Positions 32,604 to 42,001 of a DNA stretch of 47,510 nucleotides are shown here, piece by piece; the first letter of the stretch is position 1, and every line of letters begins with the position of its first letter. The notes beneath the pieces were generated by a model, which worked only from the letters and a program-made list of their open reading frames with translations, searched no databases and had not been told where the DNA came from. Both the position numbers and the translations under genes were made by a program. Source of the DNA: Candidatus Poribacteria bacterium (GTDB lineage: Bacteria; Poribacteria; WGA-4E; PCPOR2b); the NCBI GenBank assembly GCA_022826645.1, contig JAJDUM010000054.1, positions 1-47,510 of the forward strand, written 5' to 3'.

Positions 32604-33801
32604 AGCTGACGATAAAGGATACGCCAGCAATCACACTCCACGTGGTCATGGTACCGATGCCGATCAGCAGACCAAGCCACGCCGCTCGTGGAGACATCGG
32701 TTCATTTGCTAGCTGGGTCGATGATGTAGTAGGGTCCGATAGATTTGGTATTTGTGGACCGGATGGATGAAGCGCAAGCCGGATCGTGTTCGCAAGATGA
32801 CGCCTTGCCCGCCAAAGGATGACAAGAGTGAAAAACAGAAAACCGCCAGCCATCTGATACGCTGCAAACTCATGGGTGACATAGATTAGTTGCCCCAATG
32901 GTAGACCGAATTGTGTCATTACAACAGCTACGAGAAGATACCACAGGTAGAAAAACCAGAGGCTAAAAGCAAGATCTGTCGGTAGGAGATAAACAAAGCC
33001 GATTGCGCTAAAGTAGATGATTGCCACTAGCATGCGAATCCCGTTCCACGGCTTATCCGTGAGATATTGCGATAGACTGTAGGACAACGGAATCCTAGGA
33101 AGGGTTGGAAAATGGAATTGAAGCCCATTCCAAGTGTGAATAATCGCGGGCAAAGCGATGCCAATCCATACCACGGGCGATCGAAAAAATGCCGGGATCA
33201 CACGGTTCTGATTTTCCGCGCCAAGCATCTCGATCGGCAACTGCACAAGCGGGAAGCCAAGTCGCTCACGCTCGATCCATTGGCGGCGAAGCAGAACGCA
33301 TACGCAAGTCATAGCAAGAAACAATCCCAACGCAAAAACACTCCACGCTGCTATTGGTTTGATCCAATACTCCCAAGGCACCCAGAAGGTTTGGGAGGGC
33401 GTTCCTTCAAAAAAGAGTCGTGCAGTTTTTGTGTCCAGTGGTGCAAACCAGTCCGGGACATGATGAAAAAAGGTAATGTTCCACTCATTTTCGGGGGACT
33501 GATAGTAGGTAGGCGCGATGATAATCGGAATGAAATACGCGGCAAAACCCAGCGATGAGATACCGGCGCTTATCAGTGTCATCCCGTAGATAGTTACTAA
33601 TTCAGAATGGGCGAGGGGTGTCCCAATGCGGTGAAGCAAGGGGTTAACTACCAGTTGGAGAAACACAAAGATCATCAGGACACCAACCGGCAAGTGGCAG
33701 GAAGCAAGCCATGTACCTCGAATCCAGAAATCCCCAATTGGCGTGGCAATCGCAAGGATCGCCGTTGCGAAGATTCCTATTACTACGCTACGTGTGGTCA
33801 T
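32542..33801 (-). CDS. Polytopic membrane protein, DUF6785/DUF6784-like, C-terminally truncated
   Basis: A 419-residue membrane protein with eight or more hydrophobic segments, starting MTTRSVVIGIFATAILAIAT. The motif set HSELVTIYGMTLISAGISSLG, YWIKPIAAWSVFALGLFLAM and RRQWIERERLGFPLVQLPIE is typical of the DUF6785/DUF6784 proteins common in planctomycete-like genomes, which run to about 600-650 residues. Here the last third is missing: from about 32610 the frame runs antisense through the end of the VIT gene and stops at 32542. It is likely that this gene was cut by the rearrangement that brought in the VIT gene, so it is probably non-functional. No strong ribosome site. Family name from memory; the truncation is a reading of length and overlap. 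Confidence 0.6.
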   Translation of the reverse strand: MTTRSVVIGIFATAILAIATPIGDFWIRGTWLASCHLPVGVLMIFVFLQLVVNPLLHRIGTPLAHSELVTIYGMTLISAGISSLGFAAYFIPIIIAPTYYQSPENEWNITFFHHVPDWFAPLDTKTARLFFEGTPSQTFWVPWEYWIKPIAAWSVFALGLFLAMTCVCVLLRRQWIERERLGFPLVQLPIEMLGAENQNRVIPAFFRSPVVWIGIALPAIIHTWNGLQFHFPTLPRIPLSYSLSQYLTDKPWNGIRMLVAIIYFSAIGFVYLLPTDLAFSLWFFYLWYLLVAVVMTQFGLPLGQLIYVTHEFAAYQMAGGFLFFTLVILWRARRHLANTIRLALHPSGPQIPNLSDPTTSSTQLANEPMSPRAAWLGLLIGIGTMTTWSVIAGVSFIVSFTVSCWIALGLPRILEFAFV

Positions 33802-34043
33802 AATCGACTGATAGGGTAAAAATTCGTGCGTCGCCTAAGCTGTAAAACGCCTTAACAAGAATGACCTATTACGAATCTAACAACATGTTGAGGTACATAT
33901 TTTTGCATCACTATGGAGGTATTTTCCCTTCAGATTATATCCATTTCCCCCACTGTGTCAACAGAAAAGCGTATCTGTACGTTGGCGGTGGATTGGAGGA
34001 ACTAATGATGCGTAGATTCCAGCTTCTAAAGCATATTCTTGAC

Positions 34044-34072
34044 TTGTCAAACTGCTTTCTTCGCAGTATACT
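34044..34072 (+). promoter_or_regulatory. Predicted promoter for the FAD oxidoreductase gene
   Basis: TTGTCA (34044-34049), 17 bases, then TATACT (34067-34072), 28 bases ahead of ATG 34101. Both hexamers are one base from consensus. The rest of the spacer 33802-34043 shows nothing else. Confidence 0.6.
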
Positions 34073-34100
34073 CATGGTGTAAACAAAAAGGGGGAAACAA

Positions 34101-35606
34101 ATGAACGAATACGATCTAACCATCATCGGTGGCGGGAGCGCGGGCCTTGTGCTGGCGGTGGCGGGTGCAAAACTAGGGAAAAAAACAGCCCTCGTCGAAA
34201 AACACCGACTGGGAGGCGATTGCCTCTGGACAGGGTGCGTACCCTCGAAAGCCATCCTCAAATCAGCGAAGATCGCCCACTACATCCAAGAATCCGAAAA
34301 ATACGGTGTCCTCACGAAAGACGCCCAAGTGGACTTTGCACGCGTCATGGCGTACGTCCGTAGCACCCAACATACCATCGAGCAAGAACATGATAATCCT
34401 GAACGATTCCGTGAAATGGGTGTAGATGTAATCTTTGGGGAAGGACACTTCGAGTCACCGAGGACTTTTGTGGTTGAAGATACGGAGAACGACCAAACCC
34501 TCACGCTCAAGAGCAAAAAATTCGTCGTTACAACCGGGTCTCGCCCAACCACACCCCATATCACCGGGATAGATTCCGTCGATTATCTGGACAGCGAAAA
34601 TGTCTGGGAATTAGATGAACTTCCCGAAAGGCTACTCGTGGTAGGCGCAGGTCCCATCGGTATTGAGCTAGCGCAGGCATTTCATCGTCTGGGCACAAAA
34701 GTAACAGTCGCGCAGCGCAGCGATCGAATTTTAACGAAAGAGGATATCGAAGTCTCTGAAAAAATGTTGACCTATCTCCGCGAAGATGGGGTTGAAATCC
34801 TCTTAAATACCAATCCCGTTCAGATTGACCGGATCAATATCCCGCCTAACGACGAACTCAATCCGGATATAGCGGTCTGGGGATCGCAAAATACCGACCC
34901 ATTAGATGAGTATCACGTCAGACTCAAGACAGCCGACACGGGGAACGAGCGCGGAATCACCGTCGATCGAATCCTGATTGCGGCAGGGCGGACACCAAAC
35001 ATCGAAGGATTAGGACTGGAAGAAATTGGCGTCAAGATCGGAAAAAGAGGGATCGAAGTCAACAACAAGCTGCAAACAACCGTCAAAAATATTTACGCTG
35101 CAGGCGATGTGGTCGGACATTACCTCTTCACGCATGTCGCAGCGTTTCAAGCGACGCAGATTGTCCGGAATATCTTCTTCCCCGGTTCCAGCGCGATAAA
35201 CTATTCTGTCGTCCCTTGGACTACCTTCTGCGATCCAGAGGTCGCTCGGTGCGGACTCACCGAAGCGGAAGCCCGTGAAAGACATGGAGCCGTCGATGTT
35301 TTCAGAGTGGATCTACACGACGTCGATCGGGCGGTCGCCGAAGGAGAAACGAAAGGGTTCATCAAGGTCATTGCAACCCGTTGGAAGGGTAAAATCTTAG
35401 GCGTCCACCTTGTTGGTCCGAGTGCGGGAGAGGTCATCCATGAGTTCGTCTTGGCGATGAATGCGGACCTCCCCCTGCGAAAGTTGGCGGGAATCATTCA
35501 CGTCTATCCGACGTTTTCGAGCATTGTCTGGCGGGTTGCCGGAAAATGGCTTGCTGAGGGCACCCTAATCCAAACGCTACGTGGGATGCTCCAGAAAGGA
35601 AGCTAA
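34101..35606 (+). CDS. FAD-dependent pyridine nucleotide-disulfide oxidoreductase, MerA-like
   Basis: A 501-residue flavoprotein of the dihydrolipoamide dehydrogenase/mercuric reductase family. FAD-binding GGGSAG is at 10-15, the redox disulfide is C41-x4-C46 (GGDCLWTGCVPSK), the NAD(P)-binding GAGPIGIE is near 187-194, and the second FAD segment IYAAGDVVGHYLFTHVAAFQ lies near 330-350. The C-terminal dimer domain has HVYPTFSSIVWRVAGKW, where the active-site His is present but the Glu of the His-Glu pair is not evident, and there is no C-terminal Cys pair as in MerA. No lipoyl subunits or mer genes are near. Reduction of a disulfide, quinone or metal is possible. Own promoter, monocistronic. 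Confidence 0.87.
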   Translation: MNEYDLTIIGGGSAGLVLAVAGAKLGKKTALVEKHRLGGDCLWTGCVPSKAILKSAKIAHYIQESEKYGVLTKDAQVDFARVMAYVRSTQHTIEQEHDNPERFREMGVDVIFGEGHFESPRTFVVEDTENDQTLTLKSKKFVVTTGSRPTTPHITGIDSVDYLDSENVWELDELPERLLVVGAGPIGIELAQAFHRLGTKVTVAQRSDRILTKEDIEVSEKMLTYLREDGVEILLNTNPVQIDRINIPPNDELNPDIAVWGSQNTDPLDEYHVRLKTADTGNERGITVDRILIAAGRTPNIEGLGLEEIGVKIGKRGIEVNNKLQTTVKNIYAAGDVVGHYLFTHVAAFQATQIVRNIFFPGSSAINYSVVPWTTFCDPEVARCGLTEAEARERHGAVDVFRVDLHDVDRAVAEGETKGFIKVIATRWKGKILGVHLVGPSAGEVIHEFVLAMNADLPLRKLAGIIHVYPTFSSIVWRVAGKWLAEGTLIQTLRGMLQKGS

Positions 35607-35613
35607 CTTTCGG

Positions 35614-35642
35614 TTGTTACTTTGCGGCAACCGTGATATAAT
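35614..35642 (+). promoter_or_regulatory. Predicted promoter for mqnC
   Basis: TTGTTA (35614-35619), 17 bases, then a perfect TATAAT (35637-35642). The mqnC ATG is 70 bases downstream. Confidence 0.6.
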
Positions 35643-35712
35643 TTACCCAAAGAATCATAAAACCCGTAAATGAGATGTAACATGTTCCATTGAAACGAGG
35701 AAATAAAGAAAT

Positions 35713-36789
35713 ATGGATGCAAGCATTCAACCGATTTTGGAGAAGGTATTAGCCGGTGAACGGCTTGATTTTGATGACGGGCTGACCCTTTTCAAAAGCC
35801 ACGATCTCTTATCAATCGGCGCGGCTGCTGATACAATCCGACAGCGAAAGCACCCAGAAGGACACATCACCTATATCGTTGATCGTAATATCAACTACAC
35901 CAACTGGTGCTATGTCGATTGTGACTTTTGCGCCTTCTATCGCCACAAAACTGATCCCGATGCGTATGTAATGTCCAAGGAGGAATTAGGAAATAAAATC
36001 CAAGAGACAATCAATCTCGGCGGCGTACTTATCCTCATGCAGGGTGGGTTACACCCCAAACTGAAACTAGATTGGTACGAAGACCTCCTCCAATGGATTA
36101 AGGCAAACTATAAAATTCATATTCACGGCTTCTCACCACCAGAGCTTGATTGGTTCGCCAAAATTAACAGACTTTCCCTCAAAGAGACCTTAATCCGTCT
36201 GCGCGATGCCGGTTTAGATTCTATTCCCGGCGGCGGAGCAGAGATCCTGACCGACCACGCCCGCGACGAAATCAGTCCTAAAAAATGCACATCAGACGAA
36301 TGGCTAGAAGTAATGCGGCAAGGTCACTACGTGGGACTCCGTTCAAGCGCGACCATGATGTATGGACATGTCGAAAGCTACGGTGAGCGTGTGGAGCACC
36401 TCCTCCGCCTGCGAGAACTACAAGACGAAACCGGCGGCTTCACAGCTTTCATCTGTTGGTCACTTCAACCCAAGCACACGCGCCTCGAACATATTGCGCC
36501 CGCAGGCAGCTTTGAATACCTCAAGACCCTCGCAATCTCCCGATTGATGCTCGATAACTTCGACAACTTCCAATCGTCATGGGTCACCCAAGGACCAAAG
36601 ATCGGTCAAATGTCGCTCAAGTTTGGCGCAAACGATATGGGCGGCACAATGATCGAGGAGAACGTCGTTAGCAAGGCAGGGACGGTCTACTGTATGCCCA
36701 TCGAAGAAATCGAGCGCACCATCTCTGAGTTAGGGTTCGTCCCGAAACAGCGGAATTTCTTCTACGAGACTATTAACCAATGCCTCTAA
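35713..36789 (+). CDS. mqnC: Cyclic dehypoxanthinyl futalosine synthase
   Basis: A 358-residue radical SAM enzyme of the futalosine menaquinone pathway, converting dehypoxanthine futalosine to its cyclic form. The 4Fe-4S motif is C66-x3-C70-x2-C73 in NYTNWCYVDCDFCAFYRHKT, and the flanking DRNINYTN is diagnostic for MqnC as against MqnE. Further conserved segments are LILMQGGLHPKL, HGFSPPEL and SIPGGGAEIL. Length and motifs are complete. It implies a respiring cell that makes menaquinone by this route. The promoter is directly upstream. The stop codon overlaps the next start by ten bases, coupling it to the Ldh-type dehydrogenase. mqnA, B, D and E are not in the window. Confidence 0.93.
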   Translation: MDASIQPILEKVLAGERLDFDDGLTLFKSHDLLSIGAAADTIRQRKHPEGHITYIVDRNINYTNWCYVDCDFCAFYRHKTDPDAYVMSKEELGNKIQETINLGGVLILMQGGLHPKLKLDWYEDLLQWIKANYKIHIHGFSPPELDWFAKINRLSLKETLIRLRDAGLDSIPGGGAEILTDHARDEISPKKCTSDEWLEVMRQGHYVGLRSSATMMYGHVESYGERVEHLLRLRELQDETGGFTAFICWSLQPKHTRLEHIAPAGSFEYLKTLAISRLMLDNFDNFQSSWVTQGPKIGQMSLKFGANDMGGTMIEENVVSKAGTVYCMPIEEIERTISELGFVPKQRNFFYETINQCL

Positions 36790-37835
36790 TTCCCGCCGCC
36801 CAACTCAGAACCATCAGCATCAATATCTTCACCGCCATAGGTCTCCAACCGGACAAAGCCCAAACGATTGCCAATCTGCTTATTGAGTCCAATCTCGCCG
36901 GACACGACTCACACGGTGTTCTGCGCTTACCGCAGTATGTCGTCAGCATCCAGAATAAGGCAATCGATCCAGACGTGGAGATTGAGGTTGTCAGCGAAAC
37001 CCCTTCCAGTGCGGTCATTGATGGGCATAGAGGATTGGGACAATTCATCGCCACTCAAGCGATGGAGGTCGCCATTGCAAAAGCGAAAGCACACACCATC
37101 AGCACCGTCAATGTCTACAACTGCAACCACATCGGGCGTCTCGCCGATTATGTGAAGATGGCTGCCGATGCAAAGATGGTCGGCTTGCTGTTTCTTAACG
37201 GCCATGGCGGGGACCATGGCGTTGCACCGTGGGGCGGAACCGATCGGCGACTCAGCACCAATCCCTTTGCCTGTGCACTCCCTACAGGCAAGGACAGTCC
37301 GATGGTCATTGATCTCACCACCAGCATCGTTGCCGGTGGAAAGATTCGGGCATATCGCAGTCGCGGTGAACCTTTACCGGAAGGCTGGATCCTCGACGCC
37401 GATGGTAATCCCAGCACCGATCCCAACGCATACCTCGAACATCCGCAAGGTCCGCTACTCCCATTCGGCGACATCGTGGGTCACAAAGGGTACGGGTTGA
37501 GCATGTTGACGGATATTCTCGCCGGCGCGATGTGCGAAGCCGGTTGCAGCCGATCATCATCGCCCGGTGCCGGGAACGCTTTCCTTATAATCGTTATCGA
37601 CATTGAGAAATTCACAGAGATTGGGGATTTTGAAGCGCACGTTGCACAACTGATAGATTTCGTCAAAGCCTCTCCAACTGCCCCCGGTTTCGATGAAATT
37701 TCGATCCCCGGTGAACGTTCTGCACGTACCCGTCAACAACGATTGGCAGACGGCATCCCACTCGATGATACAACATGGGAACGTCTCGTCGAAACCGCCC
37801 AAAGCGTTGGAGTTTCCGTTGATGGTGAATTCTAA
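36780..37835 (+). CDS. Ldh family (type 2 malate/L-lactate) oxidoreductase
   Basis: A 351-residue NAD(P)-dependent dehydrogenase of the malate/L-lactate/ureidoglycolate family, unrelated to Rossmann LDH. The opening signature G-H-D-S-H-G-V-L-R-L-P (41-51), the NHIGR segment (near 117-121) and the nucleotide-binding loops TNPFACALPTG and KGYGLSM are present. The start overlaps mqnC by ten bases. The last three codons and the stop (GGTGAATTCTAA) are the end of a family-1 MITE, so the C-terminus (VDGEF) comes from the element. The family's total length is kept, so only the tail seems altered. A keto-acid or sugar-acid substrate is likely; exact one unknown. Confidence 0.85.
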   Translation: MPLIPAAQLRTISINIFTAIGLQPDKAQTIANLLIESNLAGHDSHGVLRLPQYVVSIQNKAIDPDVEIEVVSETPSSAVIDGHRGLGQFIATQAMEVAIAKAKAHTISTVNVYNCNHIGRLADYVKMAADAKMVGLLFLNGHGGDHGVAPWGGTDRRLSTNPFACALPTGKDSPMVIDLTTSIVAGGKIRAYRSRGEPLPEGWILDADGNPSTDPNAYLEHPQGPLLPFGDIVGHKGYGLSMLTDILAGAMCEAGCSRSSSPGAGNAFLIIVIDIEKFTEIGDFEAHVAQLIDFVKASPTAPGFDEISIPGERSARTRQQRLADGIPLDDTTWERLVETAQSVGVSVDGEF

Positions 37836-37973
37836 AAATAAATAGACACTTTCGTCCCCGGTAGGTGCGGTTTCCAACCGCACCGGTGCCGACTTAGCCT
37901 GCCCCGATTTATCGGGGAGCATCCTCGATAAATCGGGATTTGGAGTGTCTCATTAATTCTAAGATCTACTATA
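37822..37973. mobile_element. MITE, family 1, copy C (152 bp), overlapping the Ldh 3' end
   Basis: The left end GATGGTGAATTCTAAAAATA and the right end AATTCTAAGATCTACTATA are the family-1 termini in inverted order, with GACACTTTCG and GGAGTGTCTC inside. The interior shows GGTGCGGTTTCCAACCGCACC, a variant of the family core hairpin, and CCCGATTTATCGGGG. The left end lies inside the preceding coding region and supplies its stop codon. Confidence 0.75.
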
Positions 37974-37983
37974 ATTAACGCGA

Positions 37984-38703
37984 TTAGGCAAACCGACGCA
38001 TATCCTCATTGGCGTAAGCCGCAACCGCTGCATTCGCTTCCCGCCTCGCTTTCAGCTTTTCGACAACCTCCTCCAACCGTTCCGATGGAATTGTACATGT
38101 CATTTCATCCGGCGGCATCCCTGTCCGCACCCTGCTCAACATGCACCCCGTACTAATCGCGAGTTTCCCCTGCTCTTTCGAGATCGGGATGATGTGGCAC
38201 TGCGGTTTGCCGACGAAAACCGTATCACTAAACCCGTCGTGGATAACCATCGCCTGAAAACCGTTTACTTTCAAAAGTATCACATCAGGATCAACGGGCA
38301 TATCCGATAAAGGTCCATAAGTGATGTGGTTCGGACGGTCATTTACAAATGGTAGCTGCATCGCTTCTTCGGGAGACACCCATCCCACCTCCACGATGGC
38401 ACCGACATCTCCGTTATTCATGACCTCCTCCAACGTTTTCAACCCGTGTGTGACACTTCCAACGCTACAGTTGTAGTGGTCTTCGGGCACCGTCGTAAAT
38501 GTCTGATCCGTTGCATCCTTCCAAAAGACGCATCCCGCCGGGACCTTGCCGCTGCGACCGTCGGGCGTTGGGACTGGCACCTCACCCTCATGTGCTGACA
38601 CACCTTGAGGGGCTTCGTCAGAAAATGTGATGGCAATAGGGGTGTGCTTTAAGCCCAGTTCTCTATCCAATTGCTCCGCTAATAATTTCCAATCTTTGGT
38701 CAT
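37984..38703 (-). CDS. DUF169 domain protein
   Basis: A 239-residue protein of the DUF169 family, seen in archaea and anaerobic bacteria and of unknown biochemical role. Features: the opening LAEQLDRELGLKHTPIAITF, the Cys-containing GCVFWKDA, HYNCSVGSVTHG and LAISTGCMLSRVRTGM; these three Cys (CVFW, NCSV, GCML) are the conserved family Cys that could hold a metal or cofactor. ATG 38703 fits the family start (MTKDWKLLAEQLD) with AAAGGA upstream; the longer frame is not supported. The cupin gene lies 122 bases upstream on the same strand. No signal peptide. Confidence 0.75.
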   Translation of the reverse strand: MTKDWKLLAEQLDRELGLKHTPIAITFSDEAPQGVSAHEGEVPVPTPDGRSGKVPAGCVFWKDATDQTFTTVPEDHYNCSVGSVTHGLKTLEEVMNNGDVGAIVEVGWVSPEEAMQLPFVNDRPNHITYGPLSDMPVDPDVILLKVNGFQAMVIHDGFSDTVFVGKPQCHIIPISKEQGKLAISTGCMLSRVRTGMPPDEMTCTIPSERLEEVVEKLKARREANAAVAAYANEDMRRFA

Positions 38704-38825
38704 TGTAAAGCCTGTCCTTTCGTTTGATATACTGTTTGAGGCAACCATACCCTCCATGTCAATTACGAACAAGAAGACTATATTTGAAAAAGAAAGCTGC
38801 TGTGAAGGAACCTCCATCTGTTCTT

Positions 38826-39221
38826 CTACGCATTACTCGAGCCTTTGCCACCAATAACGATAAGGAATGCGCTATCTTCGCTGGCATAGACAGCGTGCAG
38901 CACGTCCGCCGTGAAGGTAACCGCCTCACCTTGTCCCAACGTAATCTTCTCAGCACTCGTTGTAAATATGATGTTTCCGCTAAGCGCGATAACGGTGGCG
39001 GCGGTAGGTGCCTGATGATCTTCAAGCGTAGTTCCCGCTTTGAGGGCAACCAACACGATGGTCAATTCGTCTCCATGTGCCAGCGTTAATGAGGCACGCC
39101 CTGACGTAGCCGATGTCGCTTCTTCCATTAGTTTCTCCGCCATTGACATAAGCGGAAATCCCTTAGTCATCGATACGTTCAGATCAACAGGTCTGTAGGG
39201 CCGTTCATATGATGCGTTCAT
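38826..39221 (-). CDS. Small cupin-domain protein
   Basis: A 131-residue cupin. Cupin 1 is AGTTLEDHQAPTAATVIALSG, where the usual two His are reduced to one (DHQAP); cupin 2 is FTADVLHAVYASEDS. Metal binding may be weak. The N-terminus (first 40 residues) is extended before the barrel. The GGAGG ribosome site is clear. With DUF169 downstream it may form a two-gene unit. Function not predictable. Confidence 0.72.
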   Translation of the reverse strand: MNASYERPYRPVDLNVSMTKGFPLMSMAEKLMEEATSATSGRASLTLAHGDELTIVLVALKAGTTLEDHQAPTAATVIALSGNIIFTTSAEKITLGQGEAVTFTADVLHAVYASEDSAFLIVIGGKGSSNA

Positions 39222-39283
39222 AGTAAAGCCTCCGTGGATAACATGCTACATTAAAAATAGATTCTTTCCCGCCTATTCGTTGT

Positions 39284-42001
39284 TCACGTTTTAGGTTTGG
39301 CGCGTTTCTCCAAGATGAGTTGCGTCCGATCTTCTCGTACTAACATATCGAAGAAATGTTTCGCTGCGAGATAATCTTCGGGTAGTATAATTGCCTCCTT
39401 GATAGTAAAGCTAATTTCGTACTGAATCTGATCTCCATCCAGTTTGTACTGTCGTTCCACACCGGCAAACCGATTTTCCAAACGAAGATCTTTCGGGAAG
39501 GTCGCCTTCCACCCCTCCGGCAAGGTAATCCGCACTGTTTTCTTCATCTGCATCGGGTAACTCAGATCAAGCGGGTGTTGACGTTCAGCCGCCGCAAAAA
39601 TTTCCGCATAATCCGAAAACTCATCGATCGGCATCGGAAATACCAAACCGTTACCAACTAACTCGGCATAATTCTCAGCGGTAAAAGCAACGTTGAGCCG
39701 CACCGGAACGTTGAGATCTGCCAGATCAGATATCTGCACCGAATCAACCCGGACGCCGGGAAATTGCTTACTAAGCCCAACGGCAAGAGTATCCTTCCAT
39801 GCGCTCGGCGATACCTGCTTGTATTCTAACCGCGCCTCAATATTGTACTGCCCAAGCGTGTCAATCTGCATGATTCCCTGAACCGTCCCGTCTTCTGTCA
39901 GCGCGATCTTCGTGTCAACGACCAACCGATTAGATTCAGGTGTAGAGACGGGAATATCAATAAACTCACCCTGATCGTTTCGGATGACAAATCCCTTTCG
40001 CCCTCGATTCCTTGCGGGAAGATCGCCGTAGCTACAGGTATCGGCGGTCGGATCGAGCCAAATATAGTCGCCATCAGTATGCGGAATCGCAGCAATCAGA
40101 TGGCTAAACTGTCCGAGCGAAGGAAGTTCCAAATCAACGCGCTGATACGGCGCGGGACTCAGCATGGCTGGAAACGCCTCAATACCAACGACATCAAGCA
40201 TCGTAATCATCAATGTAGTTTTGTCCTTACAGTCGCCGTATCGGACACTGAGTACCTCATCCGCCGGCGTGGGTTGAAATGCCCCCTGCCCCAACTCGAT
40301 TCCCACATAACGAATCTGCGATGCCACAAAGTGGTATATCGCCCGAATCTTGTCAGCCGTTGTGAGAAGATCCGCGGTAATGTCCTTGACCGTTTTCTCA
40401 ATCGCTTGGTCAACCGTGTATCGGTCTTTTGCAATGTCTCTGTACCAACTATAAACGGCGTCCCAAGATTCTACAGACGAGTAACTCAAGCGTGGTACAA
40501 TATCGTTGGTCGCCGGCATATTGTACTCCCTCTTAAGCGCGGGTGTTTCGCCGTGGGTCCAGAGATACGTGCTGGTCTCCTCTTCTTGTAATATCTGGGG
40601 ATCGAGCCGGCAATGGATCGCTTTCCACCTGAAGTTCGTCCCTTTGGGGACACGCAACGCATACGCAGATTGCAGGATCGGATCTGTGGATTGAAAGCTA
40701 AAACCGCCCCAAAACCATGAGGTGCTCCCGACCGACTCCGCTCCCGCATCCTCAAGCGTGACCTGATACTCAATACACACCCCCGGCTCGAGGGCAGGCA
40801 TTGAGATGACCCGCCACATCGAATCGGAATAGAGGTTGTAGGAGAGCAATCCCGGCGGGGTGACATCATTGAACGCCTCCTCCGGTGGTTCAACAACAGC
40901 ACCGTCGGGGGCGATAGTTCGTGCAACGTTGACCGTGATATGTTGTGCAGTAGGCGTATGCGGAATCGCGATGTCATCGTAGTTTTGCGCCCCCCGCTCC
41001 GTTAAAATCTTGACCACCTGATGGGTGGTGTAACGGGATTTCCCTGCTGGAGTAACTTCGTGACTAAACTGGTTGAGTAGGATGATCGCGTCAGCGTCGG
41101 GATAATCAGCTCTATCAGGCGCAGCAGCGATGATTCCCTCAATGTCAATGTCAATTAGATCTACAGGCGTGAGGTCAACGACCATCGGTCCAGATCGATC
41201 TAACTGCGCGAGCGCCTGGAGGCGTGTTGGAGCAAGGAGATTCTGCGGATCTATCTCTAGAATTTTATGGTACTGAAGCTGTGCTTCGTAGTAACGTCCA
41301 TGATCTTCATAGAGAGAAGCAAGGCTTTGATGTGCCCATACGTCCGTCGGGAAAAGCCGGATAGACTCTCTAAACTCGGCGATAGCTTCCCCGATGTCGC
41401 CTTTTTCCCAGTAAATCAAGCCGAGATAGTTATGCAGATTCCTGCTATCAGGTCGTGCAGCCTTTGGATCAACCTCTATCGCCTTTCGTAAAGTCCGTTC
41501 AGCATCGTCGAGTCGACCAAGCTGCTTGTAAGCCAAACCGAGATGGTTGAGAGCATACAGATTATGCGGTTCAACTGTCAAAGTATCTTCATAAACCTTT
41601 GCCGCAGCATCATAGTTGTTCAGTTGCTCATAGACGTAGCCCAAGGAGTTCCGCGCATCCATATTTTTCGGGTCAAGCGTTACTGCCGCGACAAAGGCAT
41701 CTCTCGCTTTTTCATATTCCTCCTGCTGGAAGAGGATCTTCGCAATCTGGAATTGGATCTGGCTCGCATTCGGCTTAATTGCCATCGCAGCCCGATAGGC
41801 TTCAAGCGCACCCTTCAAGTCCCCATCTTGAAGCGCCAAATTTCCCGCCTCGACCTGCTCACGCCACGTTCTATTTCGTTCGATCAGTGGATCAACGATT
41901 ACCTTTTCGGCAGGCTCACTTCGATGGAAGATTGAACAGCCACTCAGCAGCAACAGGATCGCGATCAAAGAAACGCTTGCCTTGAAATGTCGAATTGTCA
42001 C
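39284..42001 (-). CDS. TPR-DUF3857-transglutaminase-like lipoprotein
   Basis: A 905-residue exported lipoprotein: MTIRHFKASVSLIAILLLLS then G-C22, a signal peptide with lipobox LSGC. Residues 50-260 hold about six TPR units (for example LYALNHLGLAYKQLGRLDDA), then a DUF3857 domain (about 290-480, KSRYTTHQVVKILTERGAQN) and a transglutaminase-like domain with Cys591 in YGDCKDKTTLM followed by His and Asp (FSHLIAAIPHTDGDYIWLDP). A C-terminal DUF3858-like sandwich ends it. The triad is complete, so hydrolase or peptide-linking activity is possible. Such proteins sit in the periplasm or outer membrane. GTG start with AAGGAG. The cupin gene lies 38 bases upstream, and the stop codon comes 60 bases after the next cupin start. 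Confidence 0.87.
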   Translation of the reverse strand: MTIRHFKASVSLIAILLLLSGCSIFHRSEPAEKVIVDPLIERNRTWREQVEAGNLALQDGDLKGALEAYRAAMAIKPNASQIQFQIAKILFQQEEYEKARDAFVAAVTLDPKNMDARNSLGYVYEQLNNYDAAAKVYEDTLTVEPHNLYALNHLGLAYKQLGRLDDAERTLRKAIEVDPKAARPDSRNLHNYLGLIYWEKGDIGEAIAEFRESIRLFPTDVWAHQSLASLYEDHGRYYEAQLQYHKILEIDPQNLLAPTRLQALAQLDRSGPMVVDLTPVDLIDIDIEGIIAAAPDRADYPDADAIILLNQFSHEVTPAGKSRYTTHQVVKILTERGAQNYDDIAIPHTPTAQHITVNVARTIAPDGAVVEPPEEAFNDVTPPGLLSYNLYSDSMWRVISMPALEPGVCIEYQVTLEDAGAESVGSTSWFWGGFSFQSTDPILQSAYALRVPKGTNFRWKAIHCRLDPQILQEEETSTYLWTHGETPALKREYNMPATNDIVPRLSYSSVESWDAVYSWYRDIAKDRYTVDQAIEKTVKDITADLLTTADKIRAIYHFVASQIRYVGIELGQGAFQPTPADEVLSVRYGDCKDKTTLMITMLDVVGIEAFPAMLSPAPYQRVDLELPSLGQFSHLIAAIPHTDGDYIWLDPTADTCSYGDLPARNRGRKGFVIRNDQGEFIDIPVSTPESNRLVVDTKIALTEDGTVQGIMQIDTLGQYNIEARLEYKQVSPSAWKDTLAVGLSKQFPGVRVDSVQISDLADLNVPVRLNVAFTAENYAELVGNGLVFPMPIDEFSDYAEIFAAAERQHPLDLSYPMQMKKTVRITLPEGWKATFPKDLRLENRFAGVERQYKLDGDQIQYEISFTIKEAIILPEDYLAAKHFFDMLVREDRTQLILEKRAKPKT

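Noticed and set aside
38627..39089. Plus-strand open frames opposite DUF169 and cupin genes
   Set aside because: Antisense shadows of two minus-strand genes with good ribosome sites and family motifs.
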